Shown: positions 44,125 through 53,331, numbered from the stretch's first letter. The stretch is DNA of 64,000 bases from Hydrogenophaga sp. BPS33 (GCF_009859475.1 NZ_CP044549.1:558001-622000), one strand, 5' to 3'. Program-made: numbers and translations. Notes: a model not told the origin generated them from the sequence alone.

Positions 44125-44835
44125 TCATACGCCCAGCAACGCGTGAAGCACGGGCATCTTCTCGGTCAGTTGAGACGCGTCGAACTGTTCGACCATGCGG
44201 CCGTGCTCCATGACGTAAAAACGATCGGCCAGCGGAGCCGCGAAACGGAAGTTCTGCTCCACCATCACCACCGTGTAGCCCTTGCTCTTGAGCATGCGGA
44301 TCATGCGGGCCAGGGCCTGCACGATCACCGGTGCCAGGCCTTCGGAGATCTCGTCGAGCAGCAGCAGGTGCGCGCCGGTTCGCAGGATGCGGGCCACGGC
44401 CAGCATCTGCTGTTCACCACCCGACAGGCGCGTGCCCGGGCTGTGGCGGCGCTCGGCGAGGTTGGGAAACATGTCGTAGATGTCGTCCACCGCCATGCCC
44501 TTGCCGTTGCCCTTGAGCGCTGGCGGCAGCAACAGGTTTTCTTCGCACGACAGGCTGGCGAAGATGCCACGCTCTTCGGGACAGTAGCCGATGCCATGGC
44601 GCGCGATGCGGTGCGTAGGCAGGTGGATGAGCTCCTGCCCGTTGCTGCGAATGGAGCCTGTGCGCGAACCGGTCAGCCCGAGAATGGCGCGCAGCGTGGA
44701 GGTGCGGCCCGCGCCGTTGCGCCCGAGCAAGGTGACGACTTCACCCGGTTGCACCACCATGTCCACACCGTGCAGCACATGCGACTCACCGTACCAGGCC
44801 TGCAGATTCTTCAGCTCCAGTGCCGGTGCGCTCAT
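44125..44835 (-). CDS. livF: Branched-chain-type ABC transporter ATP-binding protein (LivF)
   Basis: A 236-residue ABC ATPase of the LivF type with the signature LSGGEQQML, Walker B LLLLDEISEGLAP and the H-loop-like VVMVEQN region. The Walker A sequence is GRNGAGRTS, with Arg in place of the catalytic Lys; the codon is CGC, so this is not a marginal base call. The partner LivG has a normal Walker A. The gene overlaps livG by four bases. Confidence 0.9.
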   Translation of the reverse strand: MSAPALELKNLQAWYGESHVLHGVDMVVQPGEVVTLLGRNGAGRTSTLRAILGLTGSRTGSIRSNGQELIHLPTHRIARHGIGYCPEERGIFASLSCEENLLLPPALKGNGKGMAVDDIYDMFPNLAERRHSPGTRLSGGEQQMLAVARILRTGAHLLLLDEISEGLAPVIVQALARMIRMLKSKGYTVVMVEQNFRFAAPLADRFYVMEHGRMVEQFDASQLTEKMPVLHALLGV

Positions 44836-45617
44836 CCGTGCGCTCCCACGAGTTCGCCGTCCGTGGTGCCCATGTAGGCCTCCATCACCGCAGGGTTGCG
44901 CGAAACTTCGGCATACGAACCCTCCGCCAGCACCGCGCCGCGCTGCAGCACCGTGATCGTGTCCGCGATGTCCGAGACCACGCCCATGTTGTGTTCAACC
45001 ATCAGAATGGTGCGACCTGCCGCAACCTTCTTGATGAGCTGCGTGACACGGTCCACATCCTCGTGCCCCATGCCCTGCGTGGGTTCATCGAGCAGCATCA
45101 GCTCGGGCTCCATCGCCAGCGTGGTGGCGATCTCCAGCGCGCGCTTGCGGCCATACGGCAGGTTGACCGTGGTCTCTTGCGCAAAGTCCTGCAGGCCAAC
45201 TTCGGTCAGCAGTTGATGGGCCCGCTCGTTGAGGCGGTTGAGCGTGCGCTCGCTCTTCCAGAAGTGGTAGGCGGTGCCCAGTTGGCGTTGCAGGCCGACC
45301 CGCACGTTCTCGAGCACGCTCAGGTGGGGGAACACCGCTGAAATCTGGAACGAGCGGATGATGCCGCGGCGCGCGATCTGGGCCGGTGCTTCGCGCGTGA
45401 TGTCCTGGCCGTTGAACAGGATCTGGCCCTGCGTGGGTTCGAGGAACTTGGTGAGCAGGTTGAAGCAGGTGGTCTTGCCCGCGCCGTTGGGGCCGATCAG
45501 TGCGTGGATCGCGCCGCGCTGCACGCGCAGGTTGACGTCGTTGACGGCGGTGAAACCCTTGAAAGACTTCGTGAGTTGGCGCGTTTCCAGAATGGTGTCG
45601 CCGGACTTGTCGTGCAT
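44832..45617 (-). CDS. livG: Branched-chain-type ABC transporter ATP-binding protein (LivG)
   Basis: A 261-residue ABC ATPase of the LivG type: Walker A GPNGAGKTT, the LivG-specific ITREAPAQIARRGIIRSFQ, a variant signature region LPYGRKRALEIA and Walker B LMLLDEPTQGM. It forms the nucleotide-binding pair with LivF. The 183-base gap upstream contains an inverted repeat at 45693-45714 and may hold a promoter for the transporter genes. Confidence 0.92.
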   Translation of the reverse strand: MHDKSGDTILETRQLTKSFKGFTAVNDVNLRVQRGAIHALIGPNGAGKTTCFNLLTKFLEPTQGQILFNGQDITREAPAQIARRGIIRSFQISAVFPHLSVLENVRVGLQRQLGTAYHFWKSERTLNRLNERAHQLLTEVGLQDFAQETTVNLPYGRKRALEIATTLAMEPELMLLDEPTQGMGHEDVDRVTQLIKKVAAGRTILMVEHNMGVVSDIADTITVLQRGAVLAEGSYAEVSRNPAVMEAYMGTTDGELVGAHG

Positions 45618-45692
45618 GAAGTGAGACGCTCCCAGAAGGCTGCCGGGTCATGTGGCTGAAGCACAATGTCCGGCAAATTCTGGGGGAGGGCC

Positions 45693-45714
45693 TTGCACGG
45701 GCCTATAGGTGCAA
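45693..45714. promoter_or_regulatory. Inverted repeat upstream of livG
   Basis: TTGCAC (45693-45698) and GTGCAA (45709-45714) form a perfect inverted repeat separated by ten bases that include CCTATAGG. It lies 76 bases before livG and after the CoxG gene on the same strand. The size suits a dimeric repressor or LysR-type protein. No regulator gene is adjacent. Confidence 0.35.
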
Positions 45715-45800
45715 ACACCGAGCGTAACGGTGTGTGGAGGTCGCAGCGGCCGGGGGCAGGCCAGCCTTCGGGCGTCTTTTCCCCGCCGCGATCGGGCGCT

Positions 45801-46382
45801 TCAGCGCAGCGCGAAGTACAGCGCAGCCAATCCCACCACCACCGCCGCACCCCAGAGCCACGTCTGCTTGGAGGCCGTTGCCGGTGCGGCAGGCGCCGCA
45901 GCGGCCGCGGTCGCGGCCACTTCGCCTTCGGCCGGCGCCGGGGCTTCCACGGCGACCTCAAAGGCCTTGAAGAAGTCTTCGGCCATCTTCGCGGCAGTGG
46001 CATCCACCAGGCGCGAACCGACCTGCGCAATCTTGCCGCCCACCTTGGCATTGGCGGTGTAGTTCAGGCGCGTTTGTGCAGGGCTTTCGGCGGTGAGGTT
46101 CACCGCGGCCGTTCCCTTGCCGAAGCCGGCCATGCCGCCTTGGCCCTCGAAGCTCAGCGTGTAGCTGTTCGGCGCGTTCAGTTCGCTCAGGCGCACCAGG
46201 CCTTTGAACTTGGCGTTGACCGGACCGATCTTCAACGCCAGCGCGGCGGTGAACGTGTCATCGGCCGTCCGTTCGAGCGACTCGCAGCCCGGGATGCACT
46301 GCTTGAGCACTTCGGGATCGTTCAGGGAGGCCCAGGTCTTCTCGATCGAGGCCTGGATGTTGCGTTCGCCGTTGAGTTCCAT
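45801..46382 (-). CDS. CoxG-like SRPBCC family protein
   Basis: A 193-residue protein of the CO dehydrogenase subunit G family. The SRPBCC lipid-binding fold spans residues 1-145 (MELNGERNIQASIEKTWASL, CIPGCESLE), followed by an Ala/Pro linker and a C-terminal membrane anchor (LWGAAVVVGLAALYFALR). CoxG-type proteins accompany molybdenum hydroxylases of the CoxLMS family and recruit them to the membrane. Here that partner is the three-subunit hydroxylase at 50.5-54.2 kb. Confidence 0.88.
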   Translation of the reverse strand: MELNGERNIQASIEKTWASLNDPEVLKQCIPGCESLERTADDTFTAALALKIGPVNAKFKGLVRLSELNAPNSYTLSFEGQGGMAGFGKGTAAVNLTAESPAQTRLNYTANAKVGGKIAQVGSRLVDATAAKMAEDFFKAFEVAVEAPAPAEGEVAATAAAAAPAAPATASKQTWLWGAAVVVGLAALYFALR

Positions 46383-46423
46383 GTGACGTTCGAATGTGAT
46401 GAGGTGTGAAAGGTGGCGGGCCT

Positions 46424-47623
46424 TCAGCCCACCACGACGTTGCGTTCAAGCAGATCCGCGATCTGCGCGTCTGCATAACCGAGCTCGCACAGGATGGCCC
46501 GGCTGTGCTCGCCCAGCGTGGGCGCCAGGCTGCGCACCGTCGCCGGTGTGGCCGAGAACTTCGTGGTGGGGCGCACCGTGACGATCTTGCCCTCGGTGGG
46601 GTGCACCGTAGGCTGGAACAAGCCGATCGCAGCGAGCTGCGGGTGTCGCGGAAGGTCGTCGAGTGTATAGATCCGTGTGGCAGGGATGTCCAGCCGTTCG
46701 CAGACTTCCAGCCAATACGCGGTACTGTGGTGGCGCGTGAACTTGGAAAGCTCGTCGTACATGCCCAGCGTGCCGTTGCTCTTGGCGCCGTATTTCTCGG
46801 CGAGCTCGGGCACACCGAGCTCTTCGAACAGCGCGCGGCGGTGCGACACGGTGTAGGCCAGGATGGCGATATGGCCGTCGGACGTGGCCACCGGCGTGCG
46901 CGCGCCTTGCCCCAGCAGACGGGCGTAGCCGGCCGGCGCGGGCGGCGGGTCGAACGCCAGCCCGCCCAGGTGCTCGGCGAGCATGAACGACACCAGAGTC
47001 TCGAACATCGGAACTTCGACGTACTGGCCCTGGTCGGTCTTTGCCTGGCGGTAGAGCGCGGCCATGACAGCATTGGCCAGCGCGAGGCCGGCGGTCTTGT
47101 CGGCGATCAGGGTGCGTACATAGGCCGGGGTCTCGCCTTCGCCGGCGGTAAGGCCCACCAGGCCGCAGGCGGCCTGGATGGTGTCGTCGAAGGCGGGCTT
47201 GTCGCGGTCGGGGCCGTCCTGATCGAAGCCGGTGGCCACGCAGTACACCAGGCGGGGATTGACCTTCACAAGGTCTTCGTAGCCCAGGCCCAAGCGGTTG
47301 ATCGCCTTGATGCGCATGTTGTGCACCACCACGTCCACGTCCTTGGCCAGACGGCGCACCACCTCCACGCCTTCGGGCGTCTTGAGGTCCACCACCAGCG
47401 AGCGCTTGTTGCGGTTGATGTTCAGGAAGATCGAGCTCATGCCACCGTTGCGCGTGCCGTTGCCGCGCATCACGTCGCCTTCGCGCGATTCGATCTTGAT
47501 CACGTCCGCACCGTAGTCGCCCAGCACCTGCGTGGCGATCGGGCCGAGCACCACGGCCGAGAGATCGAGCACGCGGACCCCTTGCAGCGGTCCGGTCGAC
47601 GTGGGGGTGTTCGTGCTGTTCAT
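46424..47623 (-). CDS. CaiB/BaiF-type (family III) CoA-transferase
   Basis: A 399-residue family III CoA-transferase with VLDLSAVVLGPIATQVLGDYG, NRNKRSLVVDLK and the expected catalytic Asp in the AFDDTIQAACG segment. It ends 41 bases before the CoxG gene and begins one base after the Bug gene stop. Its place inside a pyridine-degradation operon is unexpected, since the nicotinate route uses free acids. It may activate a side product or a different substrate handled by the same operon. Confidence 0.88.
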   Translation of the reverse strand: MNSTNTPTSTGPLQGVRVLDLSAVVLGPIATQVLGDYGADVIKIESREGDVMRGNGTRNGGMSSIFLNINRNKRSLVVDLKTPEGVEVVRRLAKDVDVVVHNMRIKAINRLGLGYEDLVKVNPRLVYCVATGFDQDGPDRDKPAFDDTIQAACGLVGLTAGEGETPAYVRTLIADKTAGLALANAVMAALYRQAKTDQGQYVEVPMFETLVSFMLAEHLGGLAFDPPPAPAGYARLLGQGARTPVATSDGHIAILAYTVSHRRALFEELGVPELAEKYGAKSNGTLGMYDELSKFTRHHSTAYWLEVCERLDIPATRIYTLDDLPRHPQLAAIGLFQPTVHPTEGKIVTVRPTTKFSATPATVRSLAPTLGEHSRAILCELGYADAQIADLLERNVVVG

Positions 47624-48592
47624 TCAGTCGACCTTGATGTTGCCGCGGCGTGCCGCTTCGGTGTATTTGGCGAGATCGCGCTGCACCAGCGCGGCGGTCT
47701 GCTGCGGTGTGATGCCGGAGGGGCTGATGCCCATCTTTTCCATCTTCTGCTGGATGTCCTCGCTGGCCACGATCGCGGCGATTTCGCGCTGCAGGCGGTC
47801 CACGATGGGCTTGGGCGTGCCCTTGCGCGCGAACAGGCCAACGAACACGTCGACATCGAAGCCGGGCAGGCCGGACTCGGCGAGCGTGGGCACGTCGGGC
47901 AGGTTTTTCGAGCGCTTGGCCGAGGTGATGGCGATCGGGCGGATGCGCTTGGACTCGATCAGTGGCAAGGTGGGCGCAATGTCGGCGATCAGCATGTCGA
48001 TCTCGCCGCCCAGGATGGCGGTGACCGCCGGCGCGGTGCCCCGGTAGGCGACGTAGGTCGTGGTCATGCCCGCTTGCTGGTTGAGCAGCTCGCCGGTGAG
48101 CTGGAACAACACACCCGCACCGCCGCTGTTGAGGCCTCCCGGCACGGCCTTGGCCTTGGCGATCAGCTCGCGCGTGTTGGTCACGGGCAGGTCCGGCTTG
48201 GTGCTGAAGACGATCGGGTACGTGCCGAGAACGGTGATCGGCTCATAGTCGTTGATGGGGTGGTAGGGCAGATCGGCTTGCACGGCCGGGTTGATGGTCA
48301 TCGCGCCGCTGGCGCCGATGAGCAGCGTGTAGCCATCGGTGGGCGCGTTCTTCACCGCCATGTTCGCGATCGTGCCGCTGGCGCCGGGTTTGTTGTCCAC
48401 GGTCACGGGTTGGCCCAGGCGTTGCGCGAGGGGCACGGAGATCATGCGCGCCAGGATGTCGGTGCCGCCTCCCGGCGCAAAGCCCACGACCAACTTGATG
48501 GGCTGCTTGGGGTAATCGGCCTGAGCATGAGCGGGCGCGATGGCGGCGAAGAGGGCCAGGCCGGCCAGGAGGGACTTGCTGAACGGATGCAT
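47624..48592 (-). CDS. Bug/TctC-family substrate-binding protein
   Basis: A 322-residue periplasmic binding protein with a signal peptide ending AIAPAHAQA and the family blocks VVGFAPGGGTDILAR and VDNKPGASGTIAN. It would scavenge the pathway substrate or an organic acid. No TctA/TctB channel is encoded nearby. It lies 21 bases downstream of nicX and abuts the CoA-transferase gene. Confidence 0.9.
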   Translation of the reverse strand: MHPFSKSLLAGLALFAAIAPAHAQADYPKQPIKLVVGFAPGGGTDILARMISVPLAQRLGQPVTVDNKPGASGTIANMAVKNAPTDGYTLLIGASGAMTINPAVQADLPYHPINDYEPITVLGTYPIVFSTKPDLPVTNTRELIAKAKAVPGGLNSGGAGVLFQLTGELLNQQAGMTTTYVAYRGTAPAVTAILGGEIDMLIADIAPTLPLIESKRIRPIAITSAKRSKNLPDVPTLAESGLPGFDVDVFVGLFARKGTPKPIVDRLQREIAAIVASEDIQQKMEKMGISPSGITPQQTAALVQRDLAKYTEAARRGNIKVD

Positions 48593-48613
48593 GGTGGGAG
48601 ACTCCTGAGTGGG

Positions 48614-49657
48614 TTAGCGGGATGGGGTGACGCGCATGTCGGGGTGGACCACATCGCCTCGGTCGACGATCGGGACGCCGTCGAGCCACAGACTGCACTG
48701 GCGCATGGGCAGGTCCATGTGGCAGGCGGTGTCGTTGGTCCCGCCCAGTTCCAGGTTGGGGCCGGTGGAGAACAGCACGTTGCCGTAGAAGGACAGCGCG
48801 TTCATCACGTGTTCGTCGGACAGGTGGCGGGTGGTGGAGAACTGGTACCAGCGCGCGCGCTCGTTCAAGCCCCAGCCGATGTGCGAGATCGCGTAGGCGC
48901 GCGGGTCTTTGAAACTGGCCATGTAGTCGCGGATGAGTTGCGCGTCCAGGCCGTCGCCCGCAATGTCGACGATCAAGCCCTTCTCGACCTTGAGCGTGAC
49001 CTGGGTCTGCACGTACTGCTTGAAGGCGCAGATGATGTCGCCCGGCTGCAGCACCACGGTGCCGTCGATCTCGCCGTCGTTGCCCTGCGTGAACGAGAAG
49101 CCCGAGGGCAGGTGGTCCCAGCGGCCCGGTTCGTCGGTGTAGCCGTACTCGGACATCACGGGGTATTGGCCGAGCTGGTAGGTGATGTCGGTGCCGGCGT
49201 CGGAGGTGAAGCGCAGCGCCTTGGCCTGCTCCATCATTTCTTTGGCGCGCTCCACGCGGCGGCGCAGGTCGGCGGTGGGGAACATGGCCTTGATGACGTG
49301 CAACGGTTCCATCACTCGCAAGATGCGCACGCCAGCGGCCTGGATCTCGTTCTGCTCTTTGGAGAACAACAGGCCCAACATGTCGATCACCAGGTCCGCG
49401 GACTTCAGGGTGCGCATCGCGAGTTCGTTGCCCACGATCGGGTGGCGGCCTTGCACGCCCACGGCGTTGGTCAGGTCGCGTGCGACGTTGAGGTTGAAGG
49501 TCGTGGCGCCCAGGCGTTTGGCGGCGACCATGAAGGCGTGTGCGCATTCGGCGCGTTCATCGCCCGCGCTGAGCACGACCATGGTCTGGCCCGGCCCTAC
49601 CTTGCACAGCTTGAGCTCCTCGGTGAGCACGTGCAGCATGTCGGCGTCGATCTTCAT
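48614..49657 (-). CDS. nicX: 2,5-dihydroxypyridine 5,6-dioxygenase (NicX)
   Basis: A 347-residue protein very similar in length and blocks to NicX of Pseudomonas putida: YGYTDEPGRWDHLPSGF, YAISHIGWGL and FYGNVLFSTGPN. The Fe(II) ligands are expected at His259, His313 and Asp315 (CHMDLP), matching the His/His/Asp set described for NicX. It opens the ring of 2,5-dihydroxypyridine to N-formylmaleamate. The start overlaps the nicD stop by four bases, tying the ring-opening and deformylation steps together. Confidence 0.92.
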   Translation of the reverse strand: MKIDADMLHVLTEELKLCKVGPGQTMVVLSAGDERAECAHAFMVAAKRLGATTFNLNVARDLTNAVGVQGRHPIVGNELAMRTLKSADLVIDMLGLLFSKEQNEIQAAGVRILRVMEPLHVIKAMFPTADLRRRVERAKEMMEQAKALRFTSDAGTDITYQLGQYPVMSEYGYTDEPGRWDHLPSGFSFTQGNDGEIDGTVVLQPGDIICAFKQYVQTQVTLKVEKGLIVDIAGDGLDAQLIRDYMASFKDPRAYAISHIGWGLNERARWYQFSTTRHLSDEHVMNALSFYGNVLFSTGPNLELGGTNDTACHMDLPMRQCSLWLDGVPIVDRGDVVHPDMRVTPSR

Positions 49658-50490
49658 CTTGTGAGTTCCTTGGTGGTTTCTGGCGGTTGAGCCGTGCCGC
49701 CCAGGATCGGGTCGAGCAGCGCACGAAGGCCGGCGAAGTCGTCGACCTGCAACTGGTGGCCGGCCGACATCAGGCGCTCGACCTGCAGGCGGGGCAGGCG
49801 TTCGCGCATGTCCCACACGTCTTCTTCGGAGACGACGTGGCCCTTGCCGGCGCAGATCAGGTGGGACGGGATGGACATGCAGGCCAGGTCGGCCAGCATG
49901 TCCTGCTGGTGGAAGTCGTCGTAGGTGACGTACACCACGCGTTCGTCGCACGTGGCCAGCCACTGCGCACGCAACACCAGCATGTCTTCGGGCCAGGGCG
50001 CTTGCCCAGGCTGGCGCAGCAAGGCTTCGGCTTCGCCCCGGTGCGCGGCGCGCACCATGGCCAGCGTGCGGTCCATCGGAATCGGATAGGGGCGGCGCCC
50101 GGGGCCGCTGGTGGGCGGGTCGAGCAGCACCACGCGCTGCGCGTCGTGGCCCGGCTTGCGCAAGGCGCGCAGCGCAATGCGAGCGCCCATCGAGTGGCCG
50201 ACCAGCGTGTGCGGGCCCAGGCGCAGGGCCTGCACGAAGGCGAGCACGTCGCTGGCACAGGCATCGACACCGTAGTCCAGGTGCGGGCCCGATTCGGACA
50301 GGCCACGGCCACGCACATCGAGGATGTAGCAGTCGTGCGTCTGGCCCAGCCAGCGGCCCACGTGGTCCCACAGCGCGGCCGGGCTCACGATGCCGGGCAC
50401 GATCACCACCACCGGCCCCTTGCCCCCGTAGCGCAGGTAGTGCTGGCGGATGCCGTTGGCGCGAACGTGCTTGCCGTAGAGAAAGCTCAC
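49654..50490 (-). CDS. nicD: N-formylmaleamate deformylase (NicD)
   Basis: A 278-residue alpha/beta hydrolase with the NicD N-terminus RANGIRQHYLRYGGKG, nucleophile Ser100 in GHSMGA, and a late His in SAGHQL. It hydrolyses N-formylmaleamate to maleamate and formate. The GTG at 50490 is taken as the start because it overlaps the stop of the molybdenum hydroxylase gene (GTGA) and gives the family N-terminus; frames upstream of it have no similarity. Confidence 0.9.
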   Translation of the reverse strand: MSFLYGKHVRANGIRQHYLRYGGKGPVVVIVPGIVSPAALWDHVGRWLGQTHDCYILDVRGRGLSESGPHLDYGVDACASDVLAFVQALRLGPHTLVGHSMGARIALRALRKPGHDAQRVVLLDPPTSGPGRRPYPIPMDRTLAMVRAAHRGEAEALLRQPGQAPWPEDMLVLRAQWLATCDERVVYVTYDDFHQQDMLADLACMSIPSHLICAGKGHVVSEEDVWDMRERLPRLQVERLMSAGHQLQVDDFAGLRALLDPILGGTAQPPETTKELTR

Positions 50491-52814
50491 GCCAGGCCTT
50501 TCGCGGCGCGGGCTTCGCGCATCGTCGCGGCCAGGCGGTCGAGCGACATCGGCAGGCGCGTGACCGACACCGACAGGCCCGACAAGGCATTGCAAACCGC
50601 ATTGGCCAGCGCGCCGCCCGTGCCGATGATGCCGCCTTCGCCCGCGCCCTTCACACCCAGCGGGTTCGAGGGCGACGGGCTCAGTTCCAGCGTGAGCGCG
50701 TCGACGTGTTCGAAGTCGGTGCTGACCGGCAGCAGGTAGTCGGCAAAGGTGCCGGTGGTGAGCTGGCCGTCTTCGTCGTAGATGAACTCGTCGAGGAAGG
50801 TGCCGCCCATGCCTTGCACGGCCGCACCGATGGTCTGTCCGTGCACGATCAGCGGGTTGATCATGCGGCCCACGTCTTCGACACAGAGGAACTTCTCGAC
50901 CTTCACCTGCGCGGTCTTCGGGTCCACGCTGACATGCGCGAGCTGCAGGCCGAAGGTGAAGGTGAGCTTGTCGTTCATGAACGAGGTCTCCACGCTCACC
51001 GGCCCGTGGGCTTCATGGCCGCAGTCGGGCAGGCCGGCCGAGAGCTCGGCCAGCGTCGCGACCACGCCGCCGTCGGATTCGCGCATGACCTGGCCATCGC
51101 GCCAGGCCAGGCCTTGCGCATCGGGCAAGCCCTTCAGGCTGGCCGCGCGTGCCAAGAGCGTGCGCACCATGTCCTGTCCGGCCTTGTGCACCGCGCTGCC
51201 CCCCATGACGGCCGAGCGGCTGTGGTACGCGCCGAAGCCTTGCTTCAGGTACGTGGTGCTGCCGTGGTGCACGCGGATGCTGGCGAAGGGCACGTTCAGC
51301 GAATCGGCCAGCACCTGCGCCATCGAGGTTTCATGGCCTTGGCCCGCGCTGGACGATCCCACGAAGAGGTCGAAGCTGCCGTCCTGGCGCAGCTCGATGC
51401 GCGCGTGCTCGCCCGGTCCACCCCCGGTGGATTCGGTGAAGCAGGCCAGGCCCACGCCGTGCAGCTTGCCGTCGATGAGCTGGCCATTGCGCTGCGCCAG
51501 TTCGGCATAGCTGAAGTGCGCCAGGCCGCGCTCGAACACCTCGGGGTAGTTGCCGCTGTCGTAGATGGTCGTGCCTTGGCCGGGCACCAGCGCGCCCGCG
51601 TCGTACGGCATCTGGTCGGCGCGGATCAGGTTCTTGCGGCGGAATTCGATCGGGTCGATGCCCATCTCGCCGGCCACGATGTCCATCAGGCGCTCGCGGA
51701 AGAAGCACGACTCGTAGCGTCCCGGGCCGCGGTAGGTGCCGGCCGGGGTCTTGTTGGTGATGATGGCGCAGACGTCGAAGTCCAGGTTCGGGATCGCGTA
51801 CGCGCCCTGCATGAACTGCGTGCCCTTGCCGGCCATCACGCCGGGGTTGGTGCGCACGTAGGCGCCGATGTCGCCCATGACCTTGCCGCGCATGCCCTGG
51901 ATCCGGCCATCGCGGTCGACCGCGATTTCCAGCTCGCAATGCATCTCGCGCGAGTGGTTCATGGCCATCAGGTTCTCGCGCCGGTCTTCGATCCACTTCA
52001 CCGGTCGGCCGATCTGCTGAGCGGCGAAGGGCACCAGGAAGTCTTCCGGGTAGAAGTCACCGCGCACGCCGAAGCTGCCGCCGACGTCGACCTCGATCAT
52101 GTCGACCTGGGTATTGGGCAGCCCCAGCATGTCGGCGAGGATGCCGCGGTTGGCAAACGGCACCTTGCCCGCGCCCCACACGCTCATGTGTTGCGCGTTC
52201 GCGTCCCACTCGGCGACCAAGCCGCGCGTTTCCAGCGGAACGGCGCTGTGGCGGTGCACGTAGAAACTTTCCTTGCGCGTGTAGTGCGCGTTGCGGAAGG
52301 CGGCTTCGATATCGCCTCGGCCCACGCGGTAGGCGCTGGCCACGTTCGTGCCTTGCGCGGCATGTACCACGACCTTGTTCTGTGCCGCGTCGCGCGCGTC
52401 GACCACGGCGTCCAGGCCGTCGTAGTCCACATACACCAGCTCGGCCGCGTCTTCGGCGATGTAGCGGTTCTCCGCGATCACCATCGCCACCGGCTCGCCC
52501 ACGTAGCGCACCACCTGGTCGGCCATGGGCATCTGAAGGAAATTCTCCATGCCCGGCAGCGGGCAGGTGCGTTGCGGAATGGCCTTGGCCAAAGCCGCGA
52601 TGTCGGCGTAGGTGATCACCTTCACCACGCCCGGCAGTTCCAGTGCCGCGCTCGCGTCGATGCTCAGTACCGTGGCGTGCGCCATCGGGCTGCGCACCAC
52701 CACGGCGTGCAGCATGCCGGGGCGTTTCACGTCGTCGACGTAGCGTCCGCGCCCGGTCAACAGGCGCGTGTCTTCGCTGCGCTCGACCGCACGGCCGATC
52801 ATGGTGTCGCTCAC
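50487..52814 (-). CDS. Molybdenum hydroxylase large subunit (CoxL/xanthine dehydrogenase family)
   Basis: A 775-residue molybdopterin-binding subunit. It shows the GRGRYVDDV N-terminus, GGSFGVRGDFYPED, the TYRGPGRYES region and the active-site Glu motif GVKGAGEGGIIG near the C-terminus. With the adjacent FAD and 2Fe-2S subunits it would hydroxylate a carbon next to a ring nitrogen using water. In context the likely reaction is nicotinate to 6-hydroxynicotinate. Known NicAB lacks a FAD subunit, so this is a different architecture. The substrate is inferred from the neighbours. Confidence 0.9.
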   Translation of the reverse strand: MSDTMIGRAVERSEDTRLLTGRGRYVDDVKRPGMLHAVVVRSPMAHATVLSIDASAALELPGVVKVITYADIAALAKAIPQRTCPLPGMENFLQMPMADQVVRYVGEPVAMVIAENRYIAEDAAELVYVDYDGLDAVVDARDAAQNKVVVHAAQGTNVASAYRVGRGDIEAAFRNAHYTRKESFYVHRHSAVPLETRGLVAEWDANAQHMSVWGAGKVPFANRGILADMLGLPNTQVDMIEVDVGGSFGVRGDFYPEDFLVPFAAQQIGRPVKWIEDRRENLMAMNHSREMHCELEIAVDRDGRIQGMRGKVMGDIGAYVRTNPGVMAGKGTQFMQGAYAIPNLDFDVCAIITNKTPAGTYRGPGRYESCFFRERLMDIVAGEMGIDPIEFRRKNLIRADQMPYDAGALVPGQGTTIYDSGNYPEVFERGLAHFSYAELAQRNGQLIDGKLHGVGLACFTESTGGGPGEHARIELRQDGSFDLFVGSSSAGQGHETSMAQVLADSLNVPFASIRVHHGSTTYLKQGFGAYHSRSAVMGGSAVHKAGQDMVRTLLARAASLKGLPDAQGLAWRDGQVMRESDGGVVATLAELSAGLPDCGHEAHGPVSVETSFMNDKLTFTFGLQLAHVSVDPKTAQVKVEKFLCVEDVGRMINPLIVHGQTIGAAVQGMGGTFLDEFIYDEDGQLTTGTFADYLLPVSTDFEHVDALTLELSPSPSNPLGVKGAGEGGIIGTGGALANAVCNALSGLSVSVTRLPMSLDRLAATMREARAAKGLA

Positions 52815-53308
52815 GCTGCGCCTCCGTTCTTGCCCGCCTGGCGCGCTTGCGCGGTGGCCACGATGGCGTCGACGATCGGGATGTAGCCGGTGCAGCGGCA
52901 GATGTTGCCGGAGATGGCTTCGCAGGCCTCTTCACGGGTCGGGCACGGCGTGCGTTCCAGGAAGGCGTGCGCCGTGGTCACCATGCCCGAAGTGCAGAAG
53001 CCGCACTGCAGCGCGTGGTGCTTGCGGAAGTTGGCTTGCAGGTCGGTGAGCCCTTCGGGTTTCGACAGGCCTTCGACCGTGGTGACCTCGCAGCCCTCGG
53101 CCTGCACCGCGAACATCAGGCACGCGCGCATCGGTTCCTGGTTGACCAGGATGGTGCAAGCGCCGCAGACCCCGTGCTCGCAGCCCAGGTGGGTGCCGGT
53201 GAGGTTGAGGTGGTCGCGCAGAAAGTCGGCCAGCGTGAGGCGGGCTTCAACCTGGGCGTCGACGGCCTGGCCGTTGACGCGCATCTGGATGTGAACCGAA
53301 TCGGTCAT
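52811..53308 (-). CDS. Molybdenum hydroxylase small subunit, two [2Fe-2S] clusters
   Basis: A 165-residue iron-sulfur subunit. The plant-type cluster uses Cys43, Cys48, Cys51 and Cys63 (CEHGVCGAC); the second cluster uses Cys102, Cys105, Cys137 and Cys139 (CGFC and CRC). It relays electrons from the molybdenum site to the FAD subunit. Overlap with the large subunit gene is four bases, and length is standard for CoxS-type subunits. Confidence 0.93.
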   Translation of the reverse strand: MTDSVHIQMRVNGQAVDAQVEARLTLADFLRDHLNLTGTHLGCEHGVCGACTILVNQEPMRACLMFAVQAEGCEVTTVEGLSKPEGLTDLQANFRKHHALQCGFCTSGMVTTAHAFLERTPCPTREEACEAISGNICRCTGYIPIVDAIVATAQARQAGKNGGAA

Positions 53309-53331
53309 GTGTGTGTTCTCCGTTTCAGCTC

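Noticed and set aside
46406..49690. A 1,094-codon plus-strand open frame.
   Set aside because: It runs antisense to the CoA-transferase, Bug and NicX genes, has no recognisable domain, and is explained by the third-position GC bias of those genes.
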